NCBI GenBank assembly: GCA_963751595.1
Contig: CAVVVC010000012.1
Span: 260,192 to 324,191 of the forward strand
Direction: 5' to 3'
DNA: 64,000 bases
Source of the DNA: JAHEGP01 sp963751595
GTDB taxonomy: Bacteria > Pseudomonadota > Gammaproteobacteria > Pseudomonadales > JAHEGP01
Below are positions 1 through 8,656 of this stretch, piece after piece. Under the pieces are notes generated by a model. That model searched no databases. It worked only from the letters and a program-made list of their open reading frames with translations, and had not been told where the DNA came from. Both the position numbers and the translations under genes were made by a program. The first letter of the stretch is position 1. Every line of letters starts with the position of its first letter.

Positions 1-1
1 G

Positions 2-1081
2 GGCGTGGAGGTCATTGCTGTCGACCGCTACCCCGATGCCCCGGCAATGCAGGTGGCGGATCGCAGTCATACCCTGTCGATGCTGGATGGCAAGGCCCTG
101 AGAAAGTTGGTTGAACAGGAACAGCCTCACTTGATCGTGCCGGAGATCGAGGCCATCGCCACCGAAACCCTGGTAGAGCTGGAAGAAGAAGGCTTCATCG
201 TGATTCCCACCGCCAGGGCAGCCCGGCTGACCATGAATCGTGAGGGCATTCGCTGTCTTGCCGCTGAGGATCTTGGCCTGGCGACCTCGCTCTATCGGTT
301 TGCCGGTGATCACGCTGAACTGGTCGCGGCAGTGAAAGCAATCGGGATGCCCTGTATCGTCAAGCCCATTATGAGTTCGTCGGGAAAAGGCCAGAGCACG
401 ATCAAAACCGAGGCTGATATTGACGCGGCCTGGAACTATGCCCAGGAAGGTGGTCGCGCCGGGGCGGGCCGGGTTATCGTCGAAGGAATGATCGACTTTG
501 ATTACGAGATTACCCTGTTAACGATTCGGCACCAGGGTGGCACCAGTTTCTGCCTGCCGATAGGGCATCGTCAGGCGGACGGCGACTATCGGGAGTCGTG
601 GCAGCCCCAGCCAATGAGTGACGTCGCCTGGGAGAAATCCCGGATGATTGCCTCGAGGGTGTGCGAGGCCCTGGGCGGCAAGGGCTTGTTTGGTGTCGAA
701 CTGTTCATAAAGGGCGATGATGTGTACTTTAGCGAAGTTTCACCTCGACCCCACGATACCGGGATGGTCACCTTGATCTCCCAGGATCTGAGTGAATTTG
801 CCCTGCACGCCCGGGCAATCCTCGACCTGCCGATACCCAATATCTCCCAGCACGGCCCCTCGGCCTCCAGCGTCATTCTGGTGGACGGCCATTCCAGCAA
901 GACGGTATTCGGTGACCTGGAACGGGCATTGGAGCAGCCCGATACCCAACTGCGCCTGTTTGGTAAGCCGGAGGTGGCGGGGCGGCGCCGGATGGGCGTT
1001 GTCCTGGCGCGGGCGGGTTCAGTAGAAGCCGCCCGGGACAAGGCCAATCACGCTGCCGCTGCGGTGAGCGTCAAGTTGTAA
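2..1081 (+). CDS. purT: Formate-dependent phosphoribosylglycinamide formyltransferase (PurT), 5' partial
   Basis: PurT makes formyl-GAR from GAR, formate and ATP in cytosolic purine synthesis. The reading frame is already open at the window edge. The first residues (GVEVIAVDRY) match an internal PurT segment, so roughly 30 N-terminal residues lie to the left. The 359 residues seen contain the family landmarks in order: VPEIEAIAT, KLTMNREGI-type (here RLTMNREGI), the ATP-grasp segment PIMSSSGKGQS, GGRAGAGRVIVEG, and the metal-binding SEVSPRPHDTGMVTLISQDLSEF. The C-terminus (RLFGKPEVAGRRRMGV) is complete. It stands alone; the next gene starts 280 bp downstream. The identity is secure. The GTG at position 5 is internal, not the start. 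Confidence 0.96.
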   Translation, partial: GVEVIAVDRYPDAPAMQVADRSHTLSMLDGKALRKLVEQEQPHLIVPEIEAIATETLVELEEEGFIVIPTARAARLTMNREGIRCLAAEDLGLATSLYRFAGDHAELVAAVKAIGMPCIVKPIMSSSGKGQSTIKTEADIDAAWNYAQEGGRAGAGRVIVEGMIDFDYEITLLTIRHQGGTSFCLPIGHRQADGDYRESWQPQPMSDVAWEKSRMIASRVCEALGGKGLFGVELFIKGDDVYFSEVSPRPHDTGMVTLISQDLSEFALHARAILDLPIPNISQHGPSASSVILVDGHSSKTVFGDLERALEQPDTQLRLFGKPEVAGRRRMGVVLARAGSVEAARDKANHAAAAVSVKL

Positions 1082-1112
1082 ACCGGTTCCGAACCGGTTT
1101 CAAACCGTCTCC
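1080..1112. repeat. Inverted and tandem AACCGG repeats after purT
   Basis: A perfect 9-bp inverted repeat (AAACCGGTT, loop CCG, AACCGGTTT; 1080-1100) overlaps the purT stop codon. The same bases also read as three imperfect 11-bp direct repeats beginning AACCGG/AACCG at 1081, 1092 and 1103. No T-run follows, so a standard intrinsic terminator is doubtful. It may be a hairpin that protects the 3' end, or a binding site with one-helical-turn spacing. Confidence 0.45.
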
Positions 1113-1252
1113 ACCCCATGCAGGCTGTGTTTGGCTGCGGTGGTTCAGCCAGGCCACGGCTTCGGCCGGTTGTGCGAATCCGTCTCACTTCTCTCCATCC
1201 CGTCCGTTCTGCCTGTCTGGTGGGGCATTTTTCACTCGCCGGGTGCGACTGA

Positions 1253-1281
1253 CTACTCCTCATGGGAAAAAAAAGGAGTAG
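1253..1281. promoter_or_regulatory. 8-bp inverted repeat upstream of ald
   Basis: CTACTCCT (1253-1260) and AGGAGTAG (1274-1281) form a perfect inverted repeat around a 13-base loop that includes eight A residues. It lies about 80 bp before the ald start. It could be an operator for a dimeric regulator, since ald genes are often under Lrp/AldR-type control, or a transcript hairpin. No regulator gene is adjacent, so the role is inferred. Confidence 0.3.
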
Positions 1282-1361
1282 AATCGATCCGACGTCCATA
1301 AAATTCGGGGCTCGGAAGGGCCAGCGCCCAAGCACCGATGCCCGTTGCGGAGAACGCCGAT

Positions 1362-2480
1362 ATGTTGATTGGGGTACCCAGGGAGATCAAGAATCACGAG
1401 TACCGCATTGGCCTGACCCCGGCGGGGGTGGGGGAGTTGGTGCGGGCCGGCCACGAAGTGCTGGTGGAAACCCGGGGTGGGGCATCGATCGGGTTTGAGG
1501 ACGATGACTATCGGGCCGCCGGCGCCCGGGTAGCCGACAGTGCAGGGCGAATATTCGAAACAGCGGAGATGATCGTCAAGGTCAAGGAGCCACAGCCCGG
1601 GGAATGCAAGATGCTTTCGCCGGGGCAAATACTGTTTACCTACCTGCATCTGGCACCCGACCCTGACCAAACCGAATTACTGATTCGCAGCGGGGTTTCG
1701 GCCATTGCCTATGAAACGGTAACCGACGACCGTGGTGCCTTGCCATTGCTGGCACCCATGAGCGAGGTGGCAGGGCGGATGGCGATTCAGGCCGGCGCAT
1801 TCTATCTCGAGAAAGAGAACGGTGGTCTCGGAGTTTTGCTCGGCGGTGTACCCGGGGTCGAGGCGGCCCGGGTACTGATCATCGGTGGAGGCGTGGTGGG
1901 GGAGAATGCGGCGCGCATGGCCGTGGGCCTTGGGGCCAAGGTGTCGGTGCTGGATCGCTCCCACGATCGGCTCAAGTACCTGGACAGCATTTTCTCGGGC
2001 CGGCTGCAAACCATTTATTCCACCGCCGAGGCGATCGAAAAATATGCGCTCGAAGCAGACCTCGTTGTGGGAGCAGTGCTGATTCCCGGCGCCGCTGCTC
2101 CCAGGCTTATCAGTCGCGAACTGGTCAGTCGAATGAAAAAAGGCGCGGTGATGGTCGATGTTGCCATCGATCAGGGTGGCTGCTTTGAAACCAGCCGAGC
2201 TACCACCCATCAGGACCCGGTCTATGCGGTCGATGAAGTAATCCATTACTGCGTGGCGAACATGCCGGGAGGTGTTGCGCGTACCTCAACCATGGCGCTG
2301 ACCCACGCGACGCTGCCATTTGCGGTGAAACTGGCTGATCGGGGCCTGCAGGCCCTGGTCGACGACCCTCACTTGCTCAATGGCCTGAACGTGCACGCGG
2401 GGATGCTGACCTGCCGGCCGGTGGCAGAGGCCCTGGGGTACCCGTTTGTAGAACCCCTGACAGCGCTGGAAAATCGCTGA
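1362..2480 (+). CDS. ald: Alanine dehydrogenase
   Basis: NAD-dependent enzyme that interconverts L-alanine with pyruvate plus ammonia. The 372-residue product has the usual family length. Its N-terminus is MLIGVPREIKNHEYRIGLTP, including the substrate-binding Arg of the EYRIGLTP motif. A Rossmann segment GGGVVGENAARMAVGLGA follows in the middle, then MVDVAIDQGGCFETSR and the NMPGGVARTST motif near the C-terminus. The ATG at 1362 is preferred over an in-frame ATG at 1338 because CGGAGAA sits 7-8 bases before it and homologues start with MLIGVP. It is transcribed alone and is convergent with the DUF503-nadC pair downstream. Confidence 0.95.
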   Translation: MLIGVPREIKNHEYRIGLTPAGVGELVRAGHEVLVETRGGASIGFEDDDYRAAGARVADSAGRIFETAEMIVKVKEPQPGECKMLSPGQILFTYLHLAPDPDQTELLIRSGVSAIAYETVTDDRGALPLLAPMSEVAGRMAIQAGAFYLEKENGGLGVLLGGVPGVEAARVLIIGGGVVGENAARMAVGLGAKVSVLDRSHDRLKYLDSIFSGRLQTIYSTAEAIEKYALEADLVVGAVLIPGAAAPRLISRELVSRMKKGAVMVDVAIDQGGCFETSRATTHQDPVYAVDEVIHYCVANMPGGVARTSTMALTHATLPFAVKLADRGLQALVDDPHLLNGLNVHAGMLTCRPVAEALGYPFVEPLTALENR

Positions 2481-2543
2481 AACCTTACCGCGGCGCGCTC
2501 TCTGCCGCGCAGGTGTCAACGACGAGCCGGGAGCACGCCAGCG

Positions 2544-2825
2544 TCAAAGGTATTCCCGTTGCTGCTGATACAGCACGGCATCGAGCTGGCTGGCATGCTC
2601 CGCGATCGCGGCGCAGGTGCTGTCCACCGCCGCTTTGTTGTGCCCAACACAGATAAAACTCCATTGTGCTTTGTCCCACTGATCGGGGTAGGCGCTTTCA
2701 CAGGTCGCGATATTGCTGAGTCGACCGAAGCGATCCTTCAGCCCCCTCAGCCGCCTGCGCTTTTCCTTCAGCGATCGGCAGCCTTCAAGGTGAAAGTCGA
2801 GGGTGAGGAGAGCGACCTGCATCAA
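2544..2825 (-). CDS. DUF503 family protein (YlxP-like)
   Basis: A 93-residue cytosolic protein with the DUF503/YlxP signature: a short beta strand (VALLTLDFHLEGC) followed by SLKEKRRRLRGLKDR, then a WDKAQWSFICVG segment and a helical tail. In Gram-positive bacteria YlxP is encoded with translation and ribosome-maturation genes, but its biochemical role is unsettled. Here the start codon overlaps the nadC stop (ATGA), so the two are translationally coupled. No link to NAD synthesis is implied beyond the shared transcript. Confidence 0.8.
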   Translation of the reverse strand: MMQVALLTLDFHLEGCRSLKEKRRRLRGLKDRFGRLSNIATCESAYPDQWDKAQWSFICVGHNKAAVDSTCAAIAEHASQLDAVLYQQQREYL

Positions 2826-3667
2826 ACGGTTTCGAAGCGCATCGAGAGGTCGATGGCAGAGGCATCCTTGGTTAGCGCGCCAATCGAAATAAAGTCGACG
2901 CCGCTCTTGGCAATATTGCGAATCGTTTGTCTGGTCACTCCGCCGGAAGCCTCCAACCTGGCCTTGCCCGCATTGACCCGAACCGCTTCGCGCAGTTGGT
3001 TGTTGCCAAAGTTGTCAAGCATGATGACATCGGCATCCGCATCGAGGGCCTGTTGCAGTTGTTGCAGATCCTCGACTTCGACTTCCACCTGGCGGTCCGG
3101 GTGATTGCGGCGGGCCTGCGATACCGCCGCGGCGATAGACCCGCAGGCCGCGATATGATTTTCCTTGATCAGGAAAGCATCGAACAGGCCCAGCCTGTGA
3201 TTTTTACAGCCACCGCAGAGCACCGCGTACTTCTGCGCGGTGCGCAGCCCCGGGACCGTCTTGCGGGTATCGAGAAGGACTACGTCGGTGTCCGCAACCA
3301 GATCGGCGTAGACCCGGGCATTAGTCGCGGTCGCAGACAATAGCTGAAGAAAATTGAGCGCTGTGCGTTCACCGGTGAGGATGGCACGCGCGTTACCTCG
3401 CACTGTGAACAAGTGCTGATCCGCCGTCACCATCTCGCCATCGTTGCAATGCCATTCCACCAGAACGTCCGGATCGAGCCGGCGGAAAACCTCATCAACC
3501 CATTCCTGTCCGCAGAGGATGGCATGCTCGCGGCTGATAACGTGGGCCACTGCAGTGCGCTCTACGGGAATCAATTCCGCGCTAATGTCGCCGCTGCCAA
3601 TATCCTCCCTGAGTGCGGTGTCGACAGCCTGTCGAAGGTCGGGTAAAAACTGTTCGGGTACTCGCAT
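2822..3667 (-). CDS. nadC: Nicotinate-nucleotide pyrophosphorylase (quinolinate phosphoribosyltransferase)
   Basis: NadC converts quinolinate plus PRPP into nicotinate mononucleotide, the last committed step of de novo NAD synthesis. The 281-residue protein contains LREDIGSGDIS near the N-terminus, the conserved TGERTALNFLQ and LDTRKTVPGLR phosphate-binding motifs, KENH, the EVEVEDLQQ strand, and the C-terminal EASGGVTRQTIRNIAKSGVDFIS barrel end. An open frame extends 36 codons further upstream, but homologues begin near MRVPEQFL, so 3667 is chosen. No clear ribosome-binding site precedes it. The stop overlaps the DUF503 start by four bases. nadE, which completes the pathway, lies 49 kb away. 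Confidence 0.94.
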   Translation of the reverse strand: MRVPEQFLPDLRQAVDTALREDIGSGDISAELIPVERTAVAHVISREHAILCGQEWVDEVFRRLDPDVLVEWHCNDGEMVTADQHLFTVRGNARAILTGERTALNFLQLLSATATNARVYADLVADTDVVLLDTRKTVPGLRTAQKYAVLCGGCKNHRLGLFDAFLIKENHIAACGSIAAAVSQARRNHPDRQVEVEVEDLQQLQQALDADADVIMLDNFGNNQLREAVRVNAGKARLEASGGVTRQTIRNIAKSGVDFISIGALTKDASAIDLSMRFETV

Positions 3668-3814
3668 AGTGGGGACTCGATGAAAACAGGGGCATAGTTT
3701 ACCAGCACTGATAGCCGGAATCAGCGCCCATGTCATATTAGCGGACGCTACCCGGCTGCGTTTGAGCAGCGACATCGAAATGCCGCCGCAGCCGCGGCTT
3801 CGCTGAACCGGCGG

Positions 3815-4321
3815 TCAACCCTGAATGAGCAGCAACTCTCCGTCCCGCTGGCGCAACTCGATGGCTTTCAACGCGCTCATGCCCAGCAATACCGGTTGGT
3901 CGTAGCCCATCGCCGGATTGATGCTGGCGCTGACATTGCGCAGGACAATGCTACCGATAACGATTTCTTCGATGACGGTGGAATGCACCTCGATTCTACC
4001 ATTGGCCGTGTTAGCGATGCTGGACGGCCCGCGGGGTAAACCCAGCCGCTGCGCCAGTGCTTCAGGCAGCACCACATCCGTTGCGCCGGTGTCCACCAGC
4101 AGGGTAACAGGCTTACCGTTGATACGGGCGCGGGCGAAATAATGGTGCTGGTGATTGGCCTGCAATACAACCGTTTGTCGGCCGTCGGCGGACACCGCGG
4201 TGCGGGGCGCCTGGTTGGGGTTCTGCCGCTCCTCCAGCCAATCATTGAAGGCCAGGCTGGCAATGCCAAGCACCAACAACCAGGCGAAAGCCAACATGCC
4301 TATACCGGCTTTCCTGCTCAT
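3815..4321 (-). CDS. Retropepsin-like clan AA aspartic protease, membrane-anchored
   Basis: A 168-residue protein with an N-terminal hydrophobic anchor (about residues 8-25) followed by a single retropepsin-type domain. The catalytic signature is LLVDTGATDVVLP (about residues 75-87), and the second half carries LRNVSASINPAMGYDQPVLLGMSAL. This matches the proteobacterial TIGR02281 family. One DTGA motif means the active enzyme would be a dimer, probably with its domain in the periplasm. GGAG ten bases before the ATG supports the start. Substrates are unknown. It lies 147 bp upstream of nadC on the same strand but need not share its transcript. Confidence 0.85.
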   Translation of the reverse strand: MSRKAGIGMLAFAWLLVLGIASLAFNDWLEERQNPNQAPRTAVSADGRQTVVLQANHQHHYFARARINGKPVTLLVDTGATDVVLPEALAQRLGLPRGPSSIANTANGRIEVHSTVIEEIVIGSIVLRNVSASINPAMGYDQPVLLGMSALKAIELRQRDGELLLIQG

Positions 4322-4547
4322 TCTGCCGGCCTCCAGGGCTGCATGTCAGTGCTCCGCTTTGTCCTGTACCGATTATCAGGAATAGTGGGTTAGGTGATTT
4401 GTGAGGCCCGTCGCTTTTTGGCGATGATCCCGGCGCCTGCGGATCCTGACAACTATAATTTTCTTGCCGGGTTGCGCCTGTTTAATAGCGTTTTATTGTA
4501 ACAGGTTATCGCCGGGCGCAATTCCACGGTTAACGGGGTTTTATCGG

Positions 4548-7043
4548 ATGAAGCGCAAACAGCAGGAAAACGTCAAACTGGCGGCGCGTAGCCCCGCTCT
4601 CGAGGCTGCGCGCCAGCGCCACAATCGTTTTTCCGCCCGCTTCAAGAATGTCCAGGACAAAGCCCGCCTCGAGCTGGCAGACCTGCTGGCCAATATGTTC
4701 GACCAGGCCGATGACGCGCTCTTTGAAATGGCGGATCGCGCCGCCAGCAACGTCGACCAGAACATTTACTTTGAAGCCATGCGGGAACTGCGCATCAGGC
4801 GTCGCGGCATGGAGATGGAGTTCGGACAACGCTACGACGATTCGTTTCTGGCCCTGGCAGCAGATAGCCTCCCGCTTGAGAATGAAGAAATTGACATGGC
4901 GTCGCTGGCGCTGGTCCAGGACAACGAAATTGAGGAGACGCTGGCGCTGGAGGGTATGGTAGCGCGGGCAATGAACGACTGTATTGATGAGCTGTCGTTG
5001 CTGACCATGCGCTTCGATAGCTTGCTCGACACGGTGCGGCTTACCAATGACAATAACCCCGTCGCACCCCAGTTCCTTTGCGAATCCTTCGTCGCATGCT
5101 GCGCCAGCCTCGATGTGGATATCAAGGCCAGATTGGTGGTGTTGAAGTTATTTGAAAAGCGGGTTGTTTCCGAGTTTACCAGTCTGTACCGAACGCTCAA
5201 TCGGGATCTCGCTGAGCAGGGAGTCCTGGCCAATGTGTCCCTGGCTGATCGAGCGCGCCGTCGGCCCGGCCCTGCATTCAGCGGGCGCCGCGGCGGCTTT
5301 GCTCGCGAGCTTGGATCCGCTGGCGACTACCGGGATCGTGATCCCGGGGATGCGTACGCCGGGGATCATGGTGATGCTGGTGGGGGACCCAATGCCAGCG
5401 CCGACGCCGTGTTTTTCCAGTTACAGAATCTGTTACAACATGCGGGCGGATTCCAGGGTACTGGCCAACGAAGCGGGGTGGCGGGCGCGCACTCGGGCGG
5501 AAATCGTCACGAACCCCACGGATTACCGGCGAGGGCCGTTCATCGCGCTCAGGTCGTCGATTTGCTGACCAGCCTGCAGTCCTACCCCACCGAGACGCAG
5601 TTGGATGATTTCGGCTATGTTGCAGTCCAGCCACGCGCTGGTGAACTGCGCGAGCGCATTATCAGTAACCTGAACCAGAATCGTCCCCAGGGCGAACCCG
5701 TATACGCCCTCGGCGAGGTCGATGAGGATGCGGTCAGATTGGTATCCTTGCTGTTCCAGTTTGTGCTGGAGGATGACGCCCTGGCGGCGCCGCTCAAGTC
5801 GCTATTGAGTATGCTGCAGGTGCCGATGACCAAGGTTGCTTTGATCGACAAGAGCTTTTTCGGCAAGAAGAGCCACCCGGCCCGCAAGTTGCTTAACACC
5901 ATGGCCCACGCCGGAATAGGCTGGGCGCCCGGGGGAAATGCCGAACGCGACTTCCTTTACCGCAAGTTCAAGGATGCGGTTGAGACCGTGCTGAGCTTCT
6001 TTGAAGACGATATCGGTGTATTCGAGACAGTGCTCCAGGATTTCCAGTCTTTCCTCGAGAACGAGCGGCGGCGAGCCAGTATTGTCGAGCAGCGTACACT
6101 GGAAACCGAACAGGGCAAGGCCAGAGCGGAGCTGGCCCAGGCTACGGTAGCCGAGACCATAGCCACCAGCATCGCGGGAAAGACACTGCCCGCGATTGCC
6201 AGGGAAGTACTGGAGCAGGGCTGGTCGAAGGTTTTGTTTCTGATCCTTGCCCGTGAAGGGGAAGACAGCGGTAGCTGGAAATCCGCCTGTCGGGTCATGG
6301 ATGAACTGGTATGGAGCGTGCAGCCCAAGCCCAGCGCCAGCGAGCGGGAGCGGCTGGGCAAGCTGAAAGTTGGCCTGTTCAGTAACCTTCAGGCGGGTCT
6401 TGCCAGGGTTGGAATCAGCCACTTCGCCATGGGGCATTTCTTTGATCAACTGAGCGCGCTGTACGATGATTTGTCGAAGCCCGCTGAACAAGAACCGGAG
6501 CCCGTGGTCTCGAAAGAGCCGGAAGATCAAGCTCCGACCAAGGACCAGACTCGGACTGAAAACCAGGCCCCCCCAACCAAAAGCGGCGGGTCATCCCTGG
6601 ACGATATGCTTTCAATGAGCCGGGTGCATCCCTCGGGAGCCATTGCGTCATCCGCTAAGGTCGATGAAGCGCATTCAGCCGCGCCGAGCGAAAGTGTGAA
6701 CGCGGCTGAAACCGACGCTGGGTCAGCCGCGGTGGAAAGCTGCACGGTGGCTGTAGACCCGGCGATGCTGGCAAAAGTCGATAAGCTATCGGTGGGCAGT
6801 TGGGTTCAGTTCAAGCAAAGTGAGAGCGCGGGTTTTCGTTGCCGATTGGCAGCAGTCCTGAAGCCGACAGGAAAGTACATCTTTGTTAACCGCGCCGGCA
6901 AGAAAGTCGCCGAGTGGACCCGTGAGGAAATTGCCGCCAATGTCGCGAAGGAAATCGTCATGCTCCTTGATGATCGCCAGCTGTTTGACCGCGCGCTGGA
7001 ATCAGTGATCTCCCAGTTGCAGCACTCCCGGTGCGAGGCGTGA
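4548..7043 (+). CDS. DUF1631 family protein
   Basis: An 831-residue cytosolic protein of the DUF1631 family, found in many Pseudomonas-like bacteria; its function is not established. The N-terminal third is helical (DLLANMFDQADDALFEMAD; later FTSLYRTLNRDLAEQGVL). A Gly/Asp/Arg-rich low-complexity linker covers about residues 230-325. A helical middle domain then includes KVALIDKSFFGKKSHPARKLLNTMAHAGIGW, which is highly typical of the family. A charged Glu/Gln/Thr-rich linker (about 640-740) leads to a C-terminal PilZ-like segment (VGSWVQFKQSESAGFRCRLA). The ATG at 4548 (MKRKQQEN) fits better than the open frame from 4464. The poor linker conservation could hide a pair of compensating frameshifts. 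Confidence 0.85.
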   Translation: MKRKQQENVKLAARSPALEAARQRHNRFSARFKNVQDKARLELADLLANMFDQADDALFEMADRAASNVDQNIYFEAMRELRIRRRGMEMEFGQRYDDSFLALAADSLPLENEEIDMASLALVQDNEIEETLALEGMVARAMNDCIDELSLLTMRFDSLLDTVRLTNDNNPVAPQFLCESFVACCASLDVDIKARLVVLKLFEKRVVSEFTSLYRTLNRDLAEQGVLANVSLADRARRRPGPAFSGRRGGFARELGSAGDYRDRDPGDAYAGDHGDAGGGPNASADAVFFQLQNLLQHAGGFQGTGQRSGVAGAHSGGNRHEPHGLPARAVHRAQVVDLLTSLQSYPTETQLDDFGYVAVQPRAGELRERIISNLNQNRPQGEPVYALGEVDEDAVRLVSLLFQFVLEDDALAAPLKSLLSMLQVPMTKVALIDKSFFGKKSHPARKLLNTMAHAGIGWAPGGNAERDFLYRKFKDAVETVLSFFEDDIGVFETVLQDFQSFLENERRRASIVEQRTLETEQGKARAELAQATVAETIATSIAGKTLPAIAREVLEQGWSKVLFLILAREGEDSGSWKSACRVMDELVWSVQPKPSASERERLGKLKVGLFSNLQAGLARVGISHFAMGHFFDQLSALYDDLSKPAEQEPEPVVSKEPEDQAPTKDQTRTENQAPPTKSGGSSLDDMLSMSRVHPSGAIASSAKVDEAHSAAPSESVNAAETDAGSAAVESCTVAVDPAMLAKVDKLSVGSWVQFKQSESAGFRCRLAAVLKPTGKYIFVNRAGKKVAEWTREEIAANVAKEIVMLLDDRQLFDRALESVISQLQHSRCEA

Positions 7044-7574
7044 TGTCGCATGCGGCATGAGTCCTGCCGGGCTGAAGCCGCTGTATTTTGCCCTTGGAGT
7101 CATCGAGCGAAACAAGTCGAGCCCCTGCGCTGAGCCGACTTTGCGTGAAAGGCACGTCGGTTAGCCCAGGTCCAACCCGGTAAAAATCGCGATGTGATGC
7201 CGAAAAAATCTTCTTCGCATTTGCTTTGTGGCCTTTTCTCAGAACGATAATAAAGCCCGGAGCTGATGAGTCTTTCCCCTCGCTTCATCCAGCTTGAGGT
7301 TTTCCCCACGTTCGTCATCAAGTAGCAAGGTTAACAGCTTTCAATTGCCAAAAGAGATGGGTCGGATGGTATCCACTCGTGGAGGGTCCGCTTAAAAAAC
7401 GCATTGCCGGTATTCGGGCCGATGGCGGCCTTGTGACCGCGCTCTAAATCAGTGTGCGATATGGAGGAACTCGCATGATCGAGTTCTCGAGGTAGCTGGA
7501 TTATACTGTCTGGCCGAAAGCTCGGGGGCGCTCAGCCAGTATCTATTGCTGCCCAAACCAAAAAGGACAACGCT
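7044..7574. other. 531-bp intergenic region with a small inverted repeat
   Basis: No convincing gene, tRNA or riboswitch was found here. A perfect 7-bp inverted repeat (GAACTCG, loop CATGAT, CGAGTTC; 7467-7486) sits 90 bp before apaH and encloses an ATG preceded by GGAGG. That ATG opens a frame of only six codons. A TATACT box at about 7502 could be a -10 element for apaH, but no good -35 was recognised. Confidence 0.4.
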
Positions 7575-8519
7575 GTGCACGATGACGCTGACTTGTTGGA
7601 AACGGACCTCGACCTGCCGGACCGGGGGAGTTTGGCGCGGTATGTATCTTCCACCTACGCCATTGGTGATGTGCAGGGATGTTTTGATGACCTGTTGAGA
7701 CTCCTTGAAAAGCTTGATTTCGACCCGGACATCGACCGTCTATGGTTCACCGGGGATCTTGTCAACAAGGGGCCCAACTCCCTTGAACTGTTGCGCTACG
7801 TTAGCGGCCTCGGTGGCGCCGCCATCAGCGTGCTTGGTAATCATGATCTGTATTTGCTGGCGGCTGCCTCCGATGCCGTCAAGGTTCGCAAGAAAGATAC
7901 CCTTACCGAGATTCTCGATGCTCCGGACTGCGAGGAGCTGCTGTTCTGGCTGCGGCACCAGCCGGTTTTGCATCACAGTGAGGCCCTGGGATTTACGATG
8001 ATCCATGCCGGGCTTCCGCCGCAATGGGATTTGAACCTGGCCCAGCAATGTGCCCGCGAGTTGGAGACGGTGCTGCAGAATTACCAATACGAGGATCTGT
8101 TCCCCCACCTTTCCGACGATGGGCCGCTGCGCTGGAGGGATGACCTGGAAAGTTGGGAGCGGCTGCGTTTCATTGCCAACTGCTTTACCCAGCTGCGTTG
8201 GTGTGACCTGAGCGGTCGTATCGACCTGCAGGGCAAAAGGCGGCGACTCGGTGCCAAGAAGAAGTGCTCCCGGCCCTGGTTCGAGATACCCAATCGCGCC
8301 AGCAAGTCGATGCGAATACTGTTCGGACATTGGGCAAAACTGGTGGTGCCCCCGTCGGCCAAGCGGGCGGGAAAGGTGGTCCCGCTGGACACCGGCTGTG
8401 TCAACCGGGGTCGGTTCACCGCATTGCGGTTGGAAGACGGGCGTTACTTCAGGCTCAAGTGCAAGAACAAAGCGATACCCTGGGTGAGTCTCGCGCCACC
8501 GGAAAGTGCCGGCGAGTAG
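7575..8519 (+). CDS. apaH: Symmetrical bis(5'-nucleosyl)-tetraphosphatase (diadenosine tetraphosphatase)
   Basis: ApaH hydrolyses Ap4A to two ADP and also removes Np4 caps from RNA. The metallophosphoesterase motifs are all present: GDVQGC (Asp32), GDLVNKGPNS (from residue 60), GNHD (88-91), an IHAGLPP histidine, and FGHWAKL near residue 255 with DTGCV after it. At 314 residues it is somewhat longer than the E. coli enzyme because of an acidic N-terminal extension. The start is GTG, with AAAGGA about eight bases upstream. Unlike in E. coli, apaG and ksgA are not adjacent. Confidence 0.94.
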   Translation: MHDDADLLETDLDLPDRGSLARYVSSTYAIGDVQGCFDDLLRLLEKLDFDPDIDRLWFTGDLVNKGPNSLELLRYVSGLGGAAISVLGNHDLYLLAAASDAVKVRKKDTLTEILDAPDCEELLFWLRHQPVLHHSEALGFTMIHAGLPPQWDLNLAQQCARELETVLQNYQYEDLFPHLSDDGPLRWRDDLESWERLRFIANCFTQLRWCDLSGRIDLQGKRRRLGAKKKCSRPWFEIPNRASKSMRILFGHWAKLVVPPSAKRAGKVVPLDTGCVNRGRFTALRLEDGRYFRLKCKNKAIPWVSLAPPESAGE

Positions 8520-8656
8520 GGAGTTGGACCCACGGAGGGTGATCCAGGTTTGGCCCTTATCAATAACCGAAGTCCGTGTCGAGGGAAGGATCGCTTGCGT
8601 CGATGTTGACCGTCCTTCTCGCTGATCTTTGCGGGTGCCGGTGATAGAATGCTGCG

